Positions 33,773-43,056 of a stretch of 64,000 nt of DNA are shown piece after piece. The stretch's first letter is position 1; each line of letters opens with the position of its first letter. Below the pieces are notes generated by a model, which searched no databases, was not told the origin of the DNA, and saw only the letters and a program-made list of their open reading frames with translations. This stretch comes from Oxalobacteraceae sp. CFBP 13730 (GTDB lineage Bacteria > Pseudomonadota > Gammaproteobacteria > Burkholderiales > Burkholderiaceae_D). Made by a program: the position numbers and the translations under genes. The DNA lies in the NCBI GenBank assembly GCA_014841835.1, contig JACYUQ010000001.1:620001-684000 (forward strand), read 5' to 3'.

Positions 33773-34678
33773 ATGAATACCAAAACCACGCTTGACCTCA
33801 ATCTTCTGGTGACGTTGGAAGCGCTGCTGATCGAGCAGAACGTCACGAAAGCTGCCCAGCGTTTGCACCTGAGCCAGCCGGCAGTGAGCGCGCAATTGCG
33901 CCGCCTGCGCACGCTGTTCGACGATCCGCTGTTAATTCCTCTACGGCGCGGTATGGCGCCCACCAGCAAGGCGCTCGAATTGCTCGAGCCACTGCGCCGC
34001 TCGCTGGACCAGCTGCGCTCGACTATGGCCGGGCACCATCGATTCGAGCCGGAAACGGCCGCGCTCGACGTCAACATCGCCTGCACGGACTATGTGCAGG
34101 CTGTGCTCGGGCAACCGTTCGTGTTAATGCTGCGTCAACGTTTTCCCGGCGTAAGAGTCGCCTTGCACCATCTCGATCCGAACGGGCTGGAAGCAAAAAT
34201 GGCTGAGGGCGACATTGATCTTGCGCTGATGACGCCGGGCGAGGCGCAAGGCAGTCTCCGCAGCCGTCATTTGTTTGACGAGCGTTACGTGTTGATCGGC
34301 AGGCGTGACCATCCAAAGTTGTGCCCCGGGATATCAGTCGCGCAGTTCTGTGCGCTGGAGCATGTCATTGTGTCACTCGATGGCGGCGCGTTCTCGACCC
34401 CTCTCGATAGCGGGCTGGCTGCGCTTGGACACCAGCGCAAGGTGGTGTTGTCGGCGGCGTCATTCCTGTTTGTGCCTGGGATTGTTGCGCAGTCGGACCT
34501 GGTGGCCCTGGTACCGGAACGCCTGGTGCGCAATGCTGCAGTGATGCTCGACGCCGTCGATTGCGCCTTCCCAGTTCCCGGCTTTTCGGTCAGCATGTTG
34601 TGGCATGAACGGCATCATGGTCATCCTGCCCAGCGTTGGCTGCGTGCCATGATTGCGGAGTTCGCCGAGCGGCTATGA
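33773..34678 (+). CDS. LysR family transcriptional regulator
   Basis: 301-residue LysR-type regulator. The winged helix-turn-helix (about residues 8-65) contains QNVTKAAQRLHLSQPAVSAQLRRL. The C-terminal half is a type 2 periplasmic-binding-protein-like effector domain. The N-terminus DLNLLVTLEALLIEQNV resembles the NodD/SyrM/PA0477-like subgroup. It is divergent from the quinone reductase gene, the usual arrangement for an autoregulated LysR regulator and its target. The effector is unknown, but a quinone or electrophile is plausible. Confidence 0.9.
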   Translation: MNTKTTLDLNLLVTLEALLIEQNVTKAAQRLHLSQPAVSAQLRRLRTLFDDPLLIPLRRGMAPTSKALELLEPLRRSLDQLRSTMAGHHRFEPETAALDVNIACTDYVQAVLGQPFVLMLRQRFPGVRVALHHLDPNGLEAKMAEGDIDLALMTPGEAQGSLRSRHLFDERYVLIGRRDHPKLCPGISVAQFCALEHVIVSLDGGAFSTPLDSGLAALGHQRKVVLSAASFLFVPGIVAQSDLVALVPERLVRNAAVMLDAVDCAFPVPGFSVSMLWHERHHGHPAQRWLRAMIAEFAERL

Positions 34679-34779
34679 GCGGACATCCAGGTTCATGTCG
34701 CTGGCAGAAACTCTTCCGGGATTGACGGCCTGATGGGGCAGCGGACATTCATTGCGCTGCCCTACCGGCCGGTTGCTCC

Positions 34780-35031
34780 TTACTTCTGACCCAACATCGC
34801 GACAAGTTCGTCGTACCCGCCGACGCGCTTTCCGTCGATATAGGTCTGCGGCGTCGTCTGGACATCTTCCGCCTCCATGAAGGCATCTACTTCGCTACGG
34901 GTCGTCAGTTGATGATCCTCGACCTGGTAACCGGCCTGCTGTAATAGTTGCAGTGACTCGACGCCGAACGGACAGATATGTTCCGGGGTGACCATGCGGT
35001 GCAGCACTGCTTTTTTCGATTCCATTGACAT
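34780..35031 (-). CDS. Glutaredoxin-like protein with CPFG active site
   Basis: 83-residue thioredoxin-fold protein. The active site is CPFG (Cys20), so the second cysteine of classical CPYC is absent, implying monothiol chemistry. TTPQTYIDGKRVGGYDEL supplies the cis-proline and glutathione-binding loop. The start at 35031 follows AAGGAATAAC and is preferred over an upstream ATG. It is divergent from a flavodoxin-family oxidoreductase. Role in glutathionylation or redox repair is inferred. Confidence 0.85.
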   Translation of the reverse strand: MSMESKKAVLHRMVTPEHICPFGVESLQLLQQAGYQVEDHQLTTRSEVDAFMEAEDVQTTPQTYIDGKRVGGYDELVAMLGQK

Positions 35032-35238
35032 GTTATTCCTTTGCTCTTGACAGGTTATTGGCGGTGACGCCACGGGCCGTTACATTGTGGCTCCACAGTA
35101 AACAGGCATGACGGCCCGCGCCGTGCGTGAACGCACCCACGGTCGCCCTGCCCGCGCACCGATTCGCCATTCTGTGTGCGCGTGCGAACACAGCGTTTGA
35201 CCAGTCCTCGCGATAATTCTTCCATTCACATGGGAGAA

Positions 35239-36312
35239 ATGATGACAACGGTACGCAAGGGCCAGGCGCCCGCCAAGCTGGGGCGCAACGAATTCCACCT
35301 GCAATTTCGCCGCACCTTCCAGGACCCCGGCTACGACGCGCTCGAAAACGAGCTGGCCGCCATTGAGGCGGTCGCCTGGGACGCTTACCAGGACGGCCGC
35401 AAGGCCCCACGCACGGTGAAAGCCGGCCCTGGCTTTGCCGATCCCGACTACGACCTGTCGATCGACTGGAAAGCCGCGCGCGACCGCCTGCTTGAGGCCG
35501 AGAAGCACCAGAAGAACCCGGACACCAAGAGCCGCATCCTGGTCATCAACGCGTCGGCCCGCAATGACGGCACCTGCCCGGGCGAAATCTCGAAAAGCTG
35601 GCGCATGTCCGAGATGGCGCGCGAGATCATCGAAGCCGATGGCATCGAGGCCGACATCCTCGATCTCAGCCTGATCAACTCCGACTACGACCGCCACATC
35701 CACCCGTGCAAGGGTTGCGTCTCGACCGCCATGCCGCTGTGCCACTGGCCATGCAGCTGCTACCCGAACCATGCCGAGCGCCAGGTCAATGACTGGATGA
35801 ACGAGATCTACGAACGCTGGGTGCTGGCGCATGGCGTCATCATCATCACGCCGGTCTACTGGTACCAGACGCCGGGCGTGCTCAAGCAGATGATCGACCG
35901 CCTGGTCTGCGCGGACGGCGGCAATCCCGACCCATCCTCGACACAGGGCAAGAAGGCCGAAATCGCCAAGCAGATCGAACGCGACGGCTGGGACTATCCG
36001 AAGCACCTGGCCGGACGCGCGTTCGGCCTCGTGGTGCACGGCGACGTGGCCGGCATCGAGGGCGTGCGCCGCTCGCTGTCGGACTGGCTGGAATGGATGG
36101 GGTTGATCAGTTCGGGCAGCTTCGGGCAGCTCAACCGGTTTATCGGCTACTACGAATCGTATGCCGACAGCCACGAGACGTTCGACGCCGACCATGCGGT
36201 GCAGGAAGAAGCGCGCAACGTCGCGCGCGCCGTGGCGACTGCCGTGCGCGAAGTACGCGCCGGCCGTGTCGCCGTGGCCAGCCAGGATCTCAAGCAGCCG
36301 CGGCCCAAGTAA
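35239..36312 (+). CDS. Flavodoxin-family NAD(P)H-dependent oxidoreductase
   Basis: 357-residue protein with an N-terminal region of about 95 residues of unknown fold, followed by an FMN-reductase-like flavodoxin domain (ILVINASARNDGTCPGEI, then GVIIITPVYWYQTPGVLKQMIDRL). A cysteine cluster CKGC...CHWPCSC in the middle is typical of iron-sulfur flavoprotein-like members and may bind a cofactor. The start at 35239 or 35242 follows GGGAGA. The substrate is unknown. It is convergent with an SDR gene. Confidence 0.8.
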   Translation: MMTTVRKGQAPAKLGRNEFHLQFRRTFQDPGYDALENELAAIEAVAWDAYQDGRKAPRTVKAGPGFADPDYDLSIDWKAARDRLLEAEKHQKNPDTKSRILVINASARNDGTCPGEISKSWRMSEMAREIIEADGIEADILDLSLINSDYDRHIHPCKGCVSTAMPLCHWPCSCYPNHAERQVNDWMNEIYERWVLAHGVIIITPVYWYQTPGVLKQMIDRLVCADGGNPDPSSTQGKKAEIAKQIERDGWDYPKHLAGRAFGLVVHGDVAGIEGVRRSLSDWLEWMGLISSGSFGQLNRFIGYYESYADSHETFDADHAVQEEARNVARAVATAVREVRAGRVAVASQDLKQPRPK

Positions 36313-36319
36313 GCCCGGC

Positions 36320-36355
36320 GCCATCAGCCTGCACCGCGCGGTGCACGCTGATGGC
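36320..36355. terminator. Long perfect hairpin between convergent genes
   Basis: GCCATCAGC/GCTGATGGC flank an inner palindrome TGCACCGC/GCGGTGCA, giving a 36-base near-perfect stem. No T run follows on either side, so it may block read-through by structure rather than as a classic terminator. Confidence 0.5.
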
Positions 36356-36359
36356 GAAC

Positions 36360-37151
36360 CTAGACGGCCGTATAACCGCCGTCGATGACCATTTCGTGGC
36401 CATTGACGTACGAGGCCATGTCCGAACACAGCCACAAGGCCGCCTGCGCGACTTCGCCGGCTTCGGCAAAGCGGCCCATCGGGTGGGCGGCCTTGAGCTT
36501 TTTCTCGATGCCCGGGTCGCGCTCGATCGCGCGCGCCAGCATCGGCGTTTTTACCGCTGCCGGGCACAGCACGTTGACGCGCACGCCGTCACGCGCGTAC
36601 TCGGCGGCGGCGCTCTTGGTCAGGCCCACCACCGCATGCTTGCTGGCACTATAGATCGCATGGTTCGGGCTGCCCACCAGGCCGGCAACACCTGCCATGT
36701 TGACGATCGATCCGCCGCCCTGCTTGAGCATCTGGCGCAGCTGGTATTTCATGCACAGCCAGACACCCTTGACGTTGACGTTCATGATGCGGTCGAACCG
36801 TTCATCGTCGGCGTCGGCCAGCGGGTGATGCTCTTCGTCCACTGCGGCATTATTGACCGCGATGTCCAGGCGCCCGTAGTAATTGATGGTTTTTTCCACC
36901 AGGGCCTCGACTTCGGGGGCGCGCGTGACGTTGCTCTGCACGAACAGCGCCTTGCCGCCGTTTTCCACGATCATCCCGGCCGTGGCGTGGCCGCCCTCGA
37001 TCGAGATATCGGCCACGACCACGCAGGCGCCCGCGCGGCCGAAGGCCAGGGCAATGGCGCGACCGATGCCGCTGGCGGCGCCAGTGACCAGGACGACCTT
37101 GCCGGTGAACGACATGCCGCTCGCAGGCGACAATTTGCTGATGCCCTTCAT
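36360..37151 (-). CDS. SDR family protein lacking the catalytic serine
   Basis: 263-residue classical short-chain dehydrogenase/reductase. The NAD(P)-binding TGAASGIG is at residues 23-30, and NNAA follows at 100-103. The active-site Tyr167 and Lys171 (YSASK) are present. The catalytic serine expected 13 residues before the tyrosine is glycine here (NMAGVAG, Gly154). This may lower or change activity. GGGAGCATC before the ATG supports the start. The substrate is unknown. Confidence 0.85.
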   Translation of the reverse strand: MKGISKLSPASGMSFTGKVVLVTGAASGIGRAIALAFGRAGACVVVADISIEGGHATAGMIVENGGKALFVQSNVTRAPEVEALVEKTINYYGRLDIAVNNAAVDEEHHPLADADDERFDRIMNVNVKGVWLCMKYQLRQMLKQGGGSIVNMAGVAGLVGSPNHAIYSASKHAVVGLTKSAAAEYARDGVRVNVLCPAAVKTPMLARAIERDPGIEKKLKAAHPMGRFAEAGEVAQAALWLCSDMASYVNGHEMVIDGGYTAV

Positions 37152-37252
37152 GATGCTCCCTGGGTGATACTTTAATTCTGGAAGGAAACATTTTAACGCA
37201 TGCTTTCCCCAGCGTCACACTTCCGGGCATTTATGACGGGTATCTGTTGCAG

Positions 37253-40063
37253 TTAGGGCATAGCGACTATCGGTTTGACCGGCTCCCCGACTTTGGATTG
37301 GTCGCCAGCCATCACGACGGACAGTTTTGCCGGATCGATCGCCTTGCGGAACGCCGCGTTCAATTCGGGCAACGTGACGGCATTCAGCTTGCGTTCCAGT
37401 TCCAGCGACCACAGGAAGGTCTTGCCGCGGTACAGGTACGAGGTCCAGCCGCTCGCCAGCGCAGCGTCATTCGTGCGTGTCTGCAGGCGTTGCTGCATCA
37501 GCCCCGAGCGGGCGCCGGCCAGCTCGTCGGCCGTGAAACCTTCTTTGACTGCACGCGTCAGTTCGGCGCGCACTGCCGCATCCAGCTTTGCCAGGTTCTG
37601 CGGCGCGGCGATGGCGCCGATCGAGAACACGCCGAAGCGGTCGAGCGTCCCCGCCATCAGATCCGAACCACCACCGTACGACAGGCCATCCTTCTGGCGG
37701 ATCCGGTCCATCAGGCGCGATTTCAGGCCCCCTTCACCAAAGATGTAATTGGCCAGCATCAGCGCCGGATAGTCCGGGTCTTCGACGTTCAGGTCGACGT
37801 TCAGGCGCGCCGTGTATGACCCGTTCTCCTTGTCCGGCGTATCGAGTGTGCGTGCGAGCGGCGCCACCTCAACGTGGCCGGTCAGCACCGGTGCGAACGG
37901 CTGCGGCGCACGCCAGGCGCCGAACAGTGTGTTGACCAGCGGCGTGATCTGGGCCGCGTCGAAGTCGCCGACGATCGCCATCTCGGCCGGCTGGGCGCCG
38001 TGGAAGTCGGCGTGGAACGCCTTCAGGTCGGCCAGGCGCGCCGCCTTGACCTCGGCCACGTCTTCTTCGAGCGAGTTCGCGTGCCGCACGTCACCCTGCG
38101 GATAGCGATTGAAGTGCAGCGCCATGGCGCGCGCAGCAGCACTCTCGGGCTCATTGCGGCTCGCTTCCAGCCCCACCAGGATCTGCTGGCGCAGCTGCTC
38201 GAATTCGGATTCCGGGAACGCCGGTTCACGCAGCACGTGCGCAACCAGTTTCAATGCTTCGGGCAGATGTTCGCGCGTGGTCTGGAAATGCGTCGGACCG
38301 CCCGTCATCTTGAGCTTGTCGAAGGCGTCGGCCAGTTCGGCGCGCGTGTAGCGCGTGGTGCCGCGCATCAGCATCGCCGACGTCAGGCCCTGGATCGTGC
38401 CCTTGCCGAACAGGCTTTGTTCGGTGCCAAAGTGCTGGCGCAGGTCCACCGTGACGGTCTCGCCGCGGTTCTTTTTCGGCAGCAGCGCCAGCTTCACGCC
38501 GCCTGCCGTGGTCACCGTCGTGCGCTGCATGATGTTCTGCTGGCTCGGCTCGAAGTTTTCCGCCACCAGGTTCGACACGGCGGGCTTGAAGTCCTTCAGC
38601 ACGTCGGCCACGGCCGGCGCGGCTGGCAGCACCGCGCGTTTCGACGATTCTTCGGGGATGAAGGTGCCGGTCACGCGGTTGGTGCGCAGGTAGTAGCGGC
38701 CGGCACTGGCGGCGATCTGCCCGGCCGTCATCTTCTGCACGCGCTCGCGGCTGACGAAATACATGCGCCAGTCGCCCAGGGACGCCGGCTCGGACAGCGC
38801 CACGCCCACCGCCTGCGGATCGTTCAGGCTGCGCTCGACCGTGTTCAGCCACGAACGGCGCACACGCTCGAGTTCCTCGGCCGTCGGCGGCTTGCTGGCG
38901 AATTCTTCAACGGCCTGAATCAACGCCTCGCGTACCGGCTCGATGGGTTCGCCCAGCTTGACCACCGCGCCAAAGTATTGCAGGCCCGGCGCGTAGCCGG
39001 TCTGGCCAAAGCTGAACACCTGGCTGGCCTTGCCTGTTTCGACCAGCAGTTTGTGCAGGCGGCCATTGGGCGCGTCACCCATGATCTGCGATGCGAAGCC
39101 CAGCGCTTCGGCCTCCGGATGCAGGTCGGACGGGATCTTGTAGCCGACTGCAACAAACTGCATGTCGCCCTGGCGCCGCACCGTGAAGCTGCGTTCGCCA
39201 TCCTGGGTCGGCTCTTCGGTCCAGAACACGGGCAAGGTGCGCTTCGGCTTCGCAATTGCCCCGAAGAGGCGCTGGATGTTGGCCAGCGTGGCAGCCGGCT
39301 CGAACTGGCCGGCCACCAGCAGCACGGCGTTGTCCGGCTGGTAGTAGGTGCGATAAAAGTCTTGCAGGTTCTTGATACGCACGTTTTCAATGTCGCTGCG
39401 GTTGCCGATCGTCGAGCGGCCATAGCTGTGCCAGTCGTAGGCGATGCTCTGCATGCGCTTGAACAGCACGTTGCCCGGCTGGTTTTCGCCGCTTTCGAAC
39501 TCGTTGCGCACGACCGTCATCTCGGACGCCAGGTCCTTGGCAGAGATAAAAGAATTGACCATGCGGTCCGCTTCCATCTGCAGCGCCCAGTCCAGATTAC
39601 CTTTCGAGGCCTGGAACACTTCATAGTAATTGGTGCGGTCGAGCGACGTGGTGCCGTTGAACTGCATGCCCCGTTCCGAGAACTGCCTGGTGATGTCGCG
39701 GTTCTTTGTCGAGCCCTTGAACAGCAGGTGTTCCAGCAGGTGGGCCATGCCTGTCTCGCCGTAGTTCTCGTGGCGCGAGCCGACCATATAGGTCATGTTG
39801 ACCGTGACCGTTGGGCGCGAGGCGTCCGGAAACAGCAGTACTTTGAGGCCATTGGCCAGCCGGTATTCGGTGATGCCTTCGACCGACGGGCCTTGCGTCA
39901 CGCCCTTTGGCAGCGCGACACTGACAGCACTGGTGGCGCTGGTGGCGCTGGCGGCGGGCGCCTTGACAGCCGTCTGGGCGCTGGCAGGCGCAGTGGAGAT
40001 CAGCGCCAGGCACAGCGCAGCCACATGCGCGGAGATGTCGCGCAGTTTGTTCTTTGAATCCAT
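37253..40063 (-). CDS. M16 family zinc peptidase (pitrilysin-like)
   Basis: 936-residue two-domain-pair insulinase-family protease. A signal peptide at about residues 1-29 sends it to the periplasm. The inverted zinc motif HLLEH is at residues 108-112. The distal glutamate probably lies in VVRNEFESGEN about 76 residues later. The second half is the catalytically inactive homologous pair. Such enzymes form a clam-shell chamber that degrades small peptides. The gene stands alone, upstream of the SDR terminator-free gap. Confidence 0.92.
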   Translation of the reverse strand: MDSKNKLRDISAHVAALCLALISTAPASAQTAVKAPAASATSATSAVSVALPKGVTQGPSVEGITEYRLANGLKVLLFPDASRPTVTVNMTYMVGSRHENYGETGMAHLLEHLLFKGSTKNRDITRQFSERGMQFNGTTSLDRTNYYEVFQASKGNLDWALQMEADRMVNSFISAKDLASEMTVVRNEFESGENQPGNVLFKRMQSIAYDWHSYGRSTIGNRSDIENVRIKNLQDFYRTYYQPDNAVLLVAGQFEPAATLANIQRLFGAIAKPKRTLPVFWTEEPTQDGERSFTVRRQGDMQFVAVGYKIPSDLHPEAEALGFASQIMGDAPNGRLHKLLVETGKASQVFSFGQTGYAPGLQYFGAVVKLGEPIEPVREALIQAVEEFASKPPTAEELERVRRSWLNTVERSLNDPQAVGVALSEPASLGDWRMYFVSRERVQKMTAGQIAASAGRYYLRTNRVTGTFIPEESSKRAVLPAAPAVADVLKDFKPAVSNLVAENFEPSQQNIMQRTTVTTAGGVKLALLPKKNRGETVTVDLRQHFGTEQSLFGKGTIQGLTSAMLMRGTTRYTRAELADAFDKLKMTGGPTHFQTTREHLPEALKLVAHVLREPAFPESEFEQLRQQILVGLEASRNEPESAAARAMALHFNRYPQGDVRHANSLEEDVAEVKAARLADLKAFHADFHGAQPAEMAIVGDFDAAQITPLVNTLFGAWRAPQPFAPVLTGHVEVAPLARTLDTPDKENGSYTARLNVDLNVEDPDYPALMLANYIFGEGGLKSRLMDRIRQKDGLSYGGGSDLMAGTLDRFGVFSIGAIAAPQNLAKLDAAVRAELTRAVKEGFTADELAGARSGLMQQRLQTRTNDAALASGWTSYLYRGKTFLWSLELERKLNAVTLPELNAAFRKAIDPAKLSVVMAGDQSKVGEPVKPIVAMP

Positions 40064-40238
40064 GGTGTCCCATCATTGGGGCAGAACGCCAACCGTCCCG
40101 CCTGATACCGGAATGGTAGCAGAGGAATAAGCCAGCCATGCCCCTCCGGTTGACCGGTTGACGGCAGGCATCGGACGCGTGCTAAGGGAGCTATTGACGG
40201 GGGATGCAGGGCGATTCAAAGTCGCCCCAAAAAGAACG

Positions 40239-40267
40239 CTGGCGCCTGGAGATGATCGAGGCGCCAG
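40239..40267 (-). terminator. Terminator-like hairpin after the DUF3579 gene
   Basis: CTGGCGCCT/AGGCGCCAG form a perfect 9-bp stem with an 11-base loop. On the minus strand it is followed by CGTTCTTTTT, 19 bases beyond the DUF3579 stop. Confidence 0.65.
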
Positions 40268-40285
40268 TGGCGAGGTACTGCAGGT

Positions 40286-40636
40286 TCAGGTCCGGGGTTT
40301 CTGTTCGCCGGGCAGCGGCACGAAGCAGGCTTCGACGATCTGCATGTCGTTGTCGGTCGCAAAGCTGCGTACGAAGTGATACGCCAGCGGCTCGATCTGT
40401 TGCAGTTTGCGGTTGACCACGACAGCCTTGATGCCATTGACAAGGGTCGGGTAGACGTAGGGCGAATACTTGAGGTGGGCGTTGGGCCCGCCGGTGCCGG
40501 GGCAATACGCCGCCAGCACACCGCACAGCCGCTCTGCCCAGTCGCTCGGGCGGAACTGCTTGCCGTTGTTCGTCATGCCCAGGACAAAAAATTCTCCGGA
40601 GAGTTCCTCGTCCTTTGTCTGCGCTAGATCGGTCAT
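40286..40636 (-). CDS. DUF3579 family protein
   Basis: 116-residue cytoplasmic protein of DUF3579, a family restricted mostly to beta-proteobacteria. It contains FVLGMTNNGKQFRPSDWAERLCG and a later YVYPTLVNGIKAVVVNRKL, typical of the family. No catalytic residues are known. Its conserved place after the CobD/CbiB-like gene is common in Burkholderiales. A minus-strand TATAAT at 40669-40664 may be its promoter. Confidence 0.82.
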   Translation of the reverse strand: MTDLAQTKDEELSGEFFVLGMTNNGKQFRPSDWAERLCGVLAAYCPGTGGPNAHLKYSPYVYPTLVNGIKAVVVNRKLQQIEPLAYHFVRSFATDNDMQIVEACFVPLPGEQKPRT

Positions 40637-40719
40637 AGTCCTGAAGGGCTAAGTGAAGCCACTATTATATCTTATAGAAGACCTGAGGACGAGAACCAGG
40701 GCGCTGCCCCACTCCCGCC

Positions 40720-41679
40720 CTAGCGCAGCCAGGCCACACTCGAGGTCAGCAACAACAGAATCATCCACAGAATCACGGCGCGCCACACCAGGCCCACCGT
40801 GCTTTGCAGCGCGCGGATCGTCGGCTCTTCGCCCGGCAGGATGTCCGCATCACTGTCGCTCATGTCGACCATGGCGGCGTCCGCCGGCAGCAATTGTGGG
40901 GCATTTTCATTCGGTGTGCCAAGACGCACGCCCATCGCGCCGCCACCGGCCGACAGGATGATCCCGCGCGCTTCATCCACCCAGCGGTTGGCGAAATTGC
41001 GCCAGGCATAGACGGCGTCTTCAAAATTGCCCACCACGGCAAACGCCACCGCCGTCAGGCGCACGGGCATCCAGTCGATCCAGTAAAACGCCTTGGCCGC
41101 AAACTCGCCGAATGCCTCGTTGCGCATGTGGTCCGGTTCGTTCCACGCACGCGACAGGTATTCCGAGACGCGGTACATCACGGCGCCGGCCGGCCCCAGC
41201 GGCATCAGGAACCAGAAGAACACACCGAACACATTGCGGTGCGTCGTGATCAGCGCTTTCTCGACGGCGATGCGGGTGATCTCGGTGCTGTCCATGCCGA
41301 CCGTGTCGAGCCGCGTCCATTCGGCCAGCAGCGCACGAGCACGCGGCTCGTCGCCGGTATTGAGCGCGAACTGGATGGAGGTGAAAAAATGGCTGTAGTG
41401 GCGAAACCCCATCGTCAGGTAGACGATCAGGACGTTCCAGATGAAGGCCAGGAACACCAGGTTGTAATACATGAACACCCAGTGAATGATCCAGGTGGGG
41501 AGCATCAGCGCCCCCATCATCAGGAACCATCCCATGCGGCCATTGGTCTGCTCGCCGGCGTTGAACCAGGTTTCGATGCGAATGGCCAGCGCCTTGATGG
41601 CGCCGTACACCTGGTTGTCCGCGCGCAGCGGTTTCAGTTGCTCGATGAGCAGCGCGCACAGGATGGAAAAGAATGTCAT
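40720..41679 (-). CDS. CobD/CbiB family membrane protein
   Basis: 319-residue inner-membrane protein of the CobD/CbiB family (also related to AmpE). Four to five hydrophobic helices are visible, and the family segment GPAGAVMYRVSEYLSRAW lies in the middle. True CbiB makes adenosylcobinamide. No other cobalamin gene is present here, and this position next to nudL in Burkholderiales suggests a regulatory or house-keeping variant. The specific reaction is unproven. Confidence 0.75.
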   Translation of the reverse strand: MTFFSILCALLIEQLKPLRADNQVYGAIKALAIRIETWFNAGEQTNGRMGWFLMMGALMLPTWIIHWVFMYYNLVFLAFIWNVLIVYLTMGFRHYSHFFTSIQFALNTGDEPRARALLAEWTRLDTVGMDSTEITRIAVEKALITTHRNVFGVFFWFLMPLGPAGAVMYRVSEYLSRAWNEPDHMRNEAFGEFAAKAFYWIDWMPVRLTAVAFAVVGNFEDAVYAWRNFANRWVDEARGIILSAGGGAMGVRLGTPNENAPQLLPADAAMVDMSDSDADILPGEEPTIRALQSTVGLVWRAVILWMILLLLTSSVAWLR

Positions 41680-41770
41680 TCAGGAACCCTTTTTTGTTAT
41701 GGCAATACGACTGCCCCGATACGATAGCGGAGAAGCACGCCAGAATCAAATTTCGGGCACCAACAACCTT

Positions 41771-42436
41771 TCACACCCGCAAGAAATGGAACAGGTTGCG
41801 CAGCATGGCGGCGGTCGCACCCCAGACGAAATACCGCTCGTACGGCATCGTGTAGAAGGCGCGGCTGCCGCCCTGCGGCAGTGCGATTTCGCGCCGCTGG
41901 TGATGCTGGCCATCCATCAGCCAGGCCAGCGGCACCTCGAACGCTTCGGCCACTTCGCCCGGATCGACCTGCAACGTGAACGGTGGCGCGACCAGGGCCA
42001 CGACCGGCGTGACGCGGTACGCGCTGATCGTGGCGTAGTCGGGCAGCACGCCGATGATCTCGATGCGGTGGCGCGACAGGCCGATTTCTTCTTCGGTTTC
42101 GCGCAGCGCGGTTTCGATGGGCGATGAATCGAAGTCTTCCGAGCGGCCACCGGGAAAGCTGACCTGGCCGGCGTGGCTCGTCAGGTGGTCGGTGCGGCGC
42201 GTGAGCAGGACCGTCACGCCTTCGGGTCGCTCGACCAGCGGGATGAGCACGGCGGCGCGGCGAAACGGTGCGGCCAGACGGTCATCGGTTTCGGTCGAGA
42301 TTTCCGGCTCCCAGGCCAGAGTTTGCGCAAAGCGCTGGCGCAGCGCGGTGGGATTAAGCCGTGCGGGCGCGACCGCGGCCTCGCCGGCCAGACTCATCAC
42401 GGGCAACTGGGTAGGGTCGAACACGAGCTTGGCCAA
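41771..42436 (-). CDS. CoA pyrophosphatase (NUDIX hydrolase, NudL-like)
   Basis: 221-residue NUDIX hydrolase of the CoA pyrophosphatase subgroup, which splits CoA to phosphopantetheine and 3',5'-ADP. The UPF0035 signature LLTRRTDHLTSHAGQVSFPGG precedes a Nudix box with ALRETEEEIGL. It lies downstream of rplS and upstream of the CobD-like gene on the same strand. The substrate is assigned by signature, not proven. Confidence 0.88.
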   Translation of the reverse strand: MAKLVFDPTQLPVMSLAGEAAVAPARLNPTALRQRFAQTLAWEPEISTETDDRLAAPFRRAAVLIPLVERPEGVTVLLTRRTDHLTSHAGQVSFPGGRSEDFDSSPIETALRETEEEIGLSRHRIEIIGVLPDYATISAYRVTPVVALVAPPFTLQVDPGEVAEAFEVPLAWLMDGQHHQRREIALPQGGSRAFYTMPYERYFVWGATAAMLRNLFHFLRV

Positions 42437-42469
42437 AATGACGTTCTTTCAATAAACGCTGCGGATAGT

Positions 42470-42498
42470 AAAAAAGGCATCCTTGCGGATGCCTTTTT
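42470..42498 (-). terminator. Terminator of the rpsP-rimM-trmD-rplS operon
   Basis: AAAAAGGCATCC and GGATGCCTTTTT form a 12-bp stem with a TTGC loop and T runs on both strands. It lies about 30 bases after the rplS stop. Confidence 0.9.
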
Positions 42499-42528
42499 AT
42501 TAGCAAAGGTGCTTGCGCACGAAAGCTA

Positions 42529-42921
42529 TTACTCAGCTGCAGCTGCTGGCGCTGCTTTGACGCGACGCTGTGGCAGTTTTTCTTTGATACGCGCCGATTT
42601 GCCCGAACGCTCACGCAGGTAGTACAGCTTCGCACGACGCACATCGCCACGACGCTTGACTTCGATCGAAGCGATCAGCGGCGAGTAGAGTTGGAACGTA
42701 CGCTCGACGCCTTCGCCGGACGAGATCTTGCGAACGATGAAGTTCGAGTTCAGGCCACGGTTACGACGCGAAATCACGACGCCTTCGTATGCCTGGGCGC
42801 GCTTGCGGGTGCCTTCGACGACGTTGACGCTGACGATAACGGTATCGCCAGGTGCGAAATCAGGGATCTTGCGGCCGAGGCGCGCAATTTCTTCTTGCTC
42901 GAGTTGTTGAATCAGATTCAT
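42529..42921 (-). CDS. rplS: 50S ribosomal protein L19
   Basis: 130-residue L19, located at the 30S-50S interface. The start [20 protein letters not shown] and [22 protein letters not shown]-type core (here [21 protein letters not shown]) are unmistakable. A longer upstream reading frame is not family-like, so 42921 is used. A C-terminal Ala-rich tail ([10 protein letters not shown]) extends beyond the usual end. It is the last gene of the operon. Confidence 0.97.
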   Translation of the reverse strand: MNLIQQLEQEEIARLGRKIPDFAPGDTVIVSVNVVEGTRKRAQAYEGVVISRRNRGLNSNFIVRKISSGEGVERTFQLYSPLIASIEVKRRGDVRRAKLYYLRERSGKSARIKEKLPQRRVKAAPAAAAE

Positions 42922-43056
42922 TTTTATGACTCCATTAACCATCTTGCCGGCGCTACCTTCGCCCAGTAGAGGATGGGGTTGAACAACGGGCAACGTGCCC
43001 GCTTTTGCATGCGTCTTGCGACACATGTTCTTTACGCGTCTTGCGACGCCATATTC

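Noticed and set aside
37874-40057. 727-codon open frame on the plus strand opposite the M16 peptidase
   Set aside because: Composition is shadow-like, and the opposite strand has the full HLLEH peptidase.
40720-41679. A cobalamin biosynthesis locus
   Set aside because: The CobD/CbiB-like gene is alone; neighbours are translation and NUDIX genes and no cobalamin riboswitch is seen.
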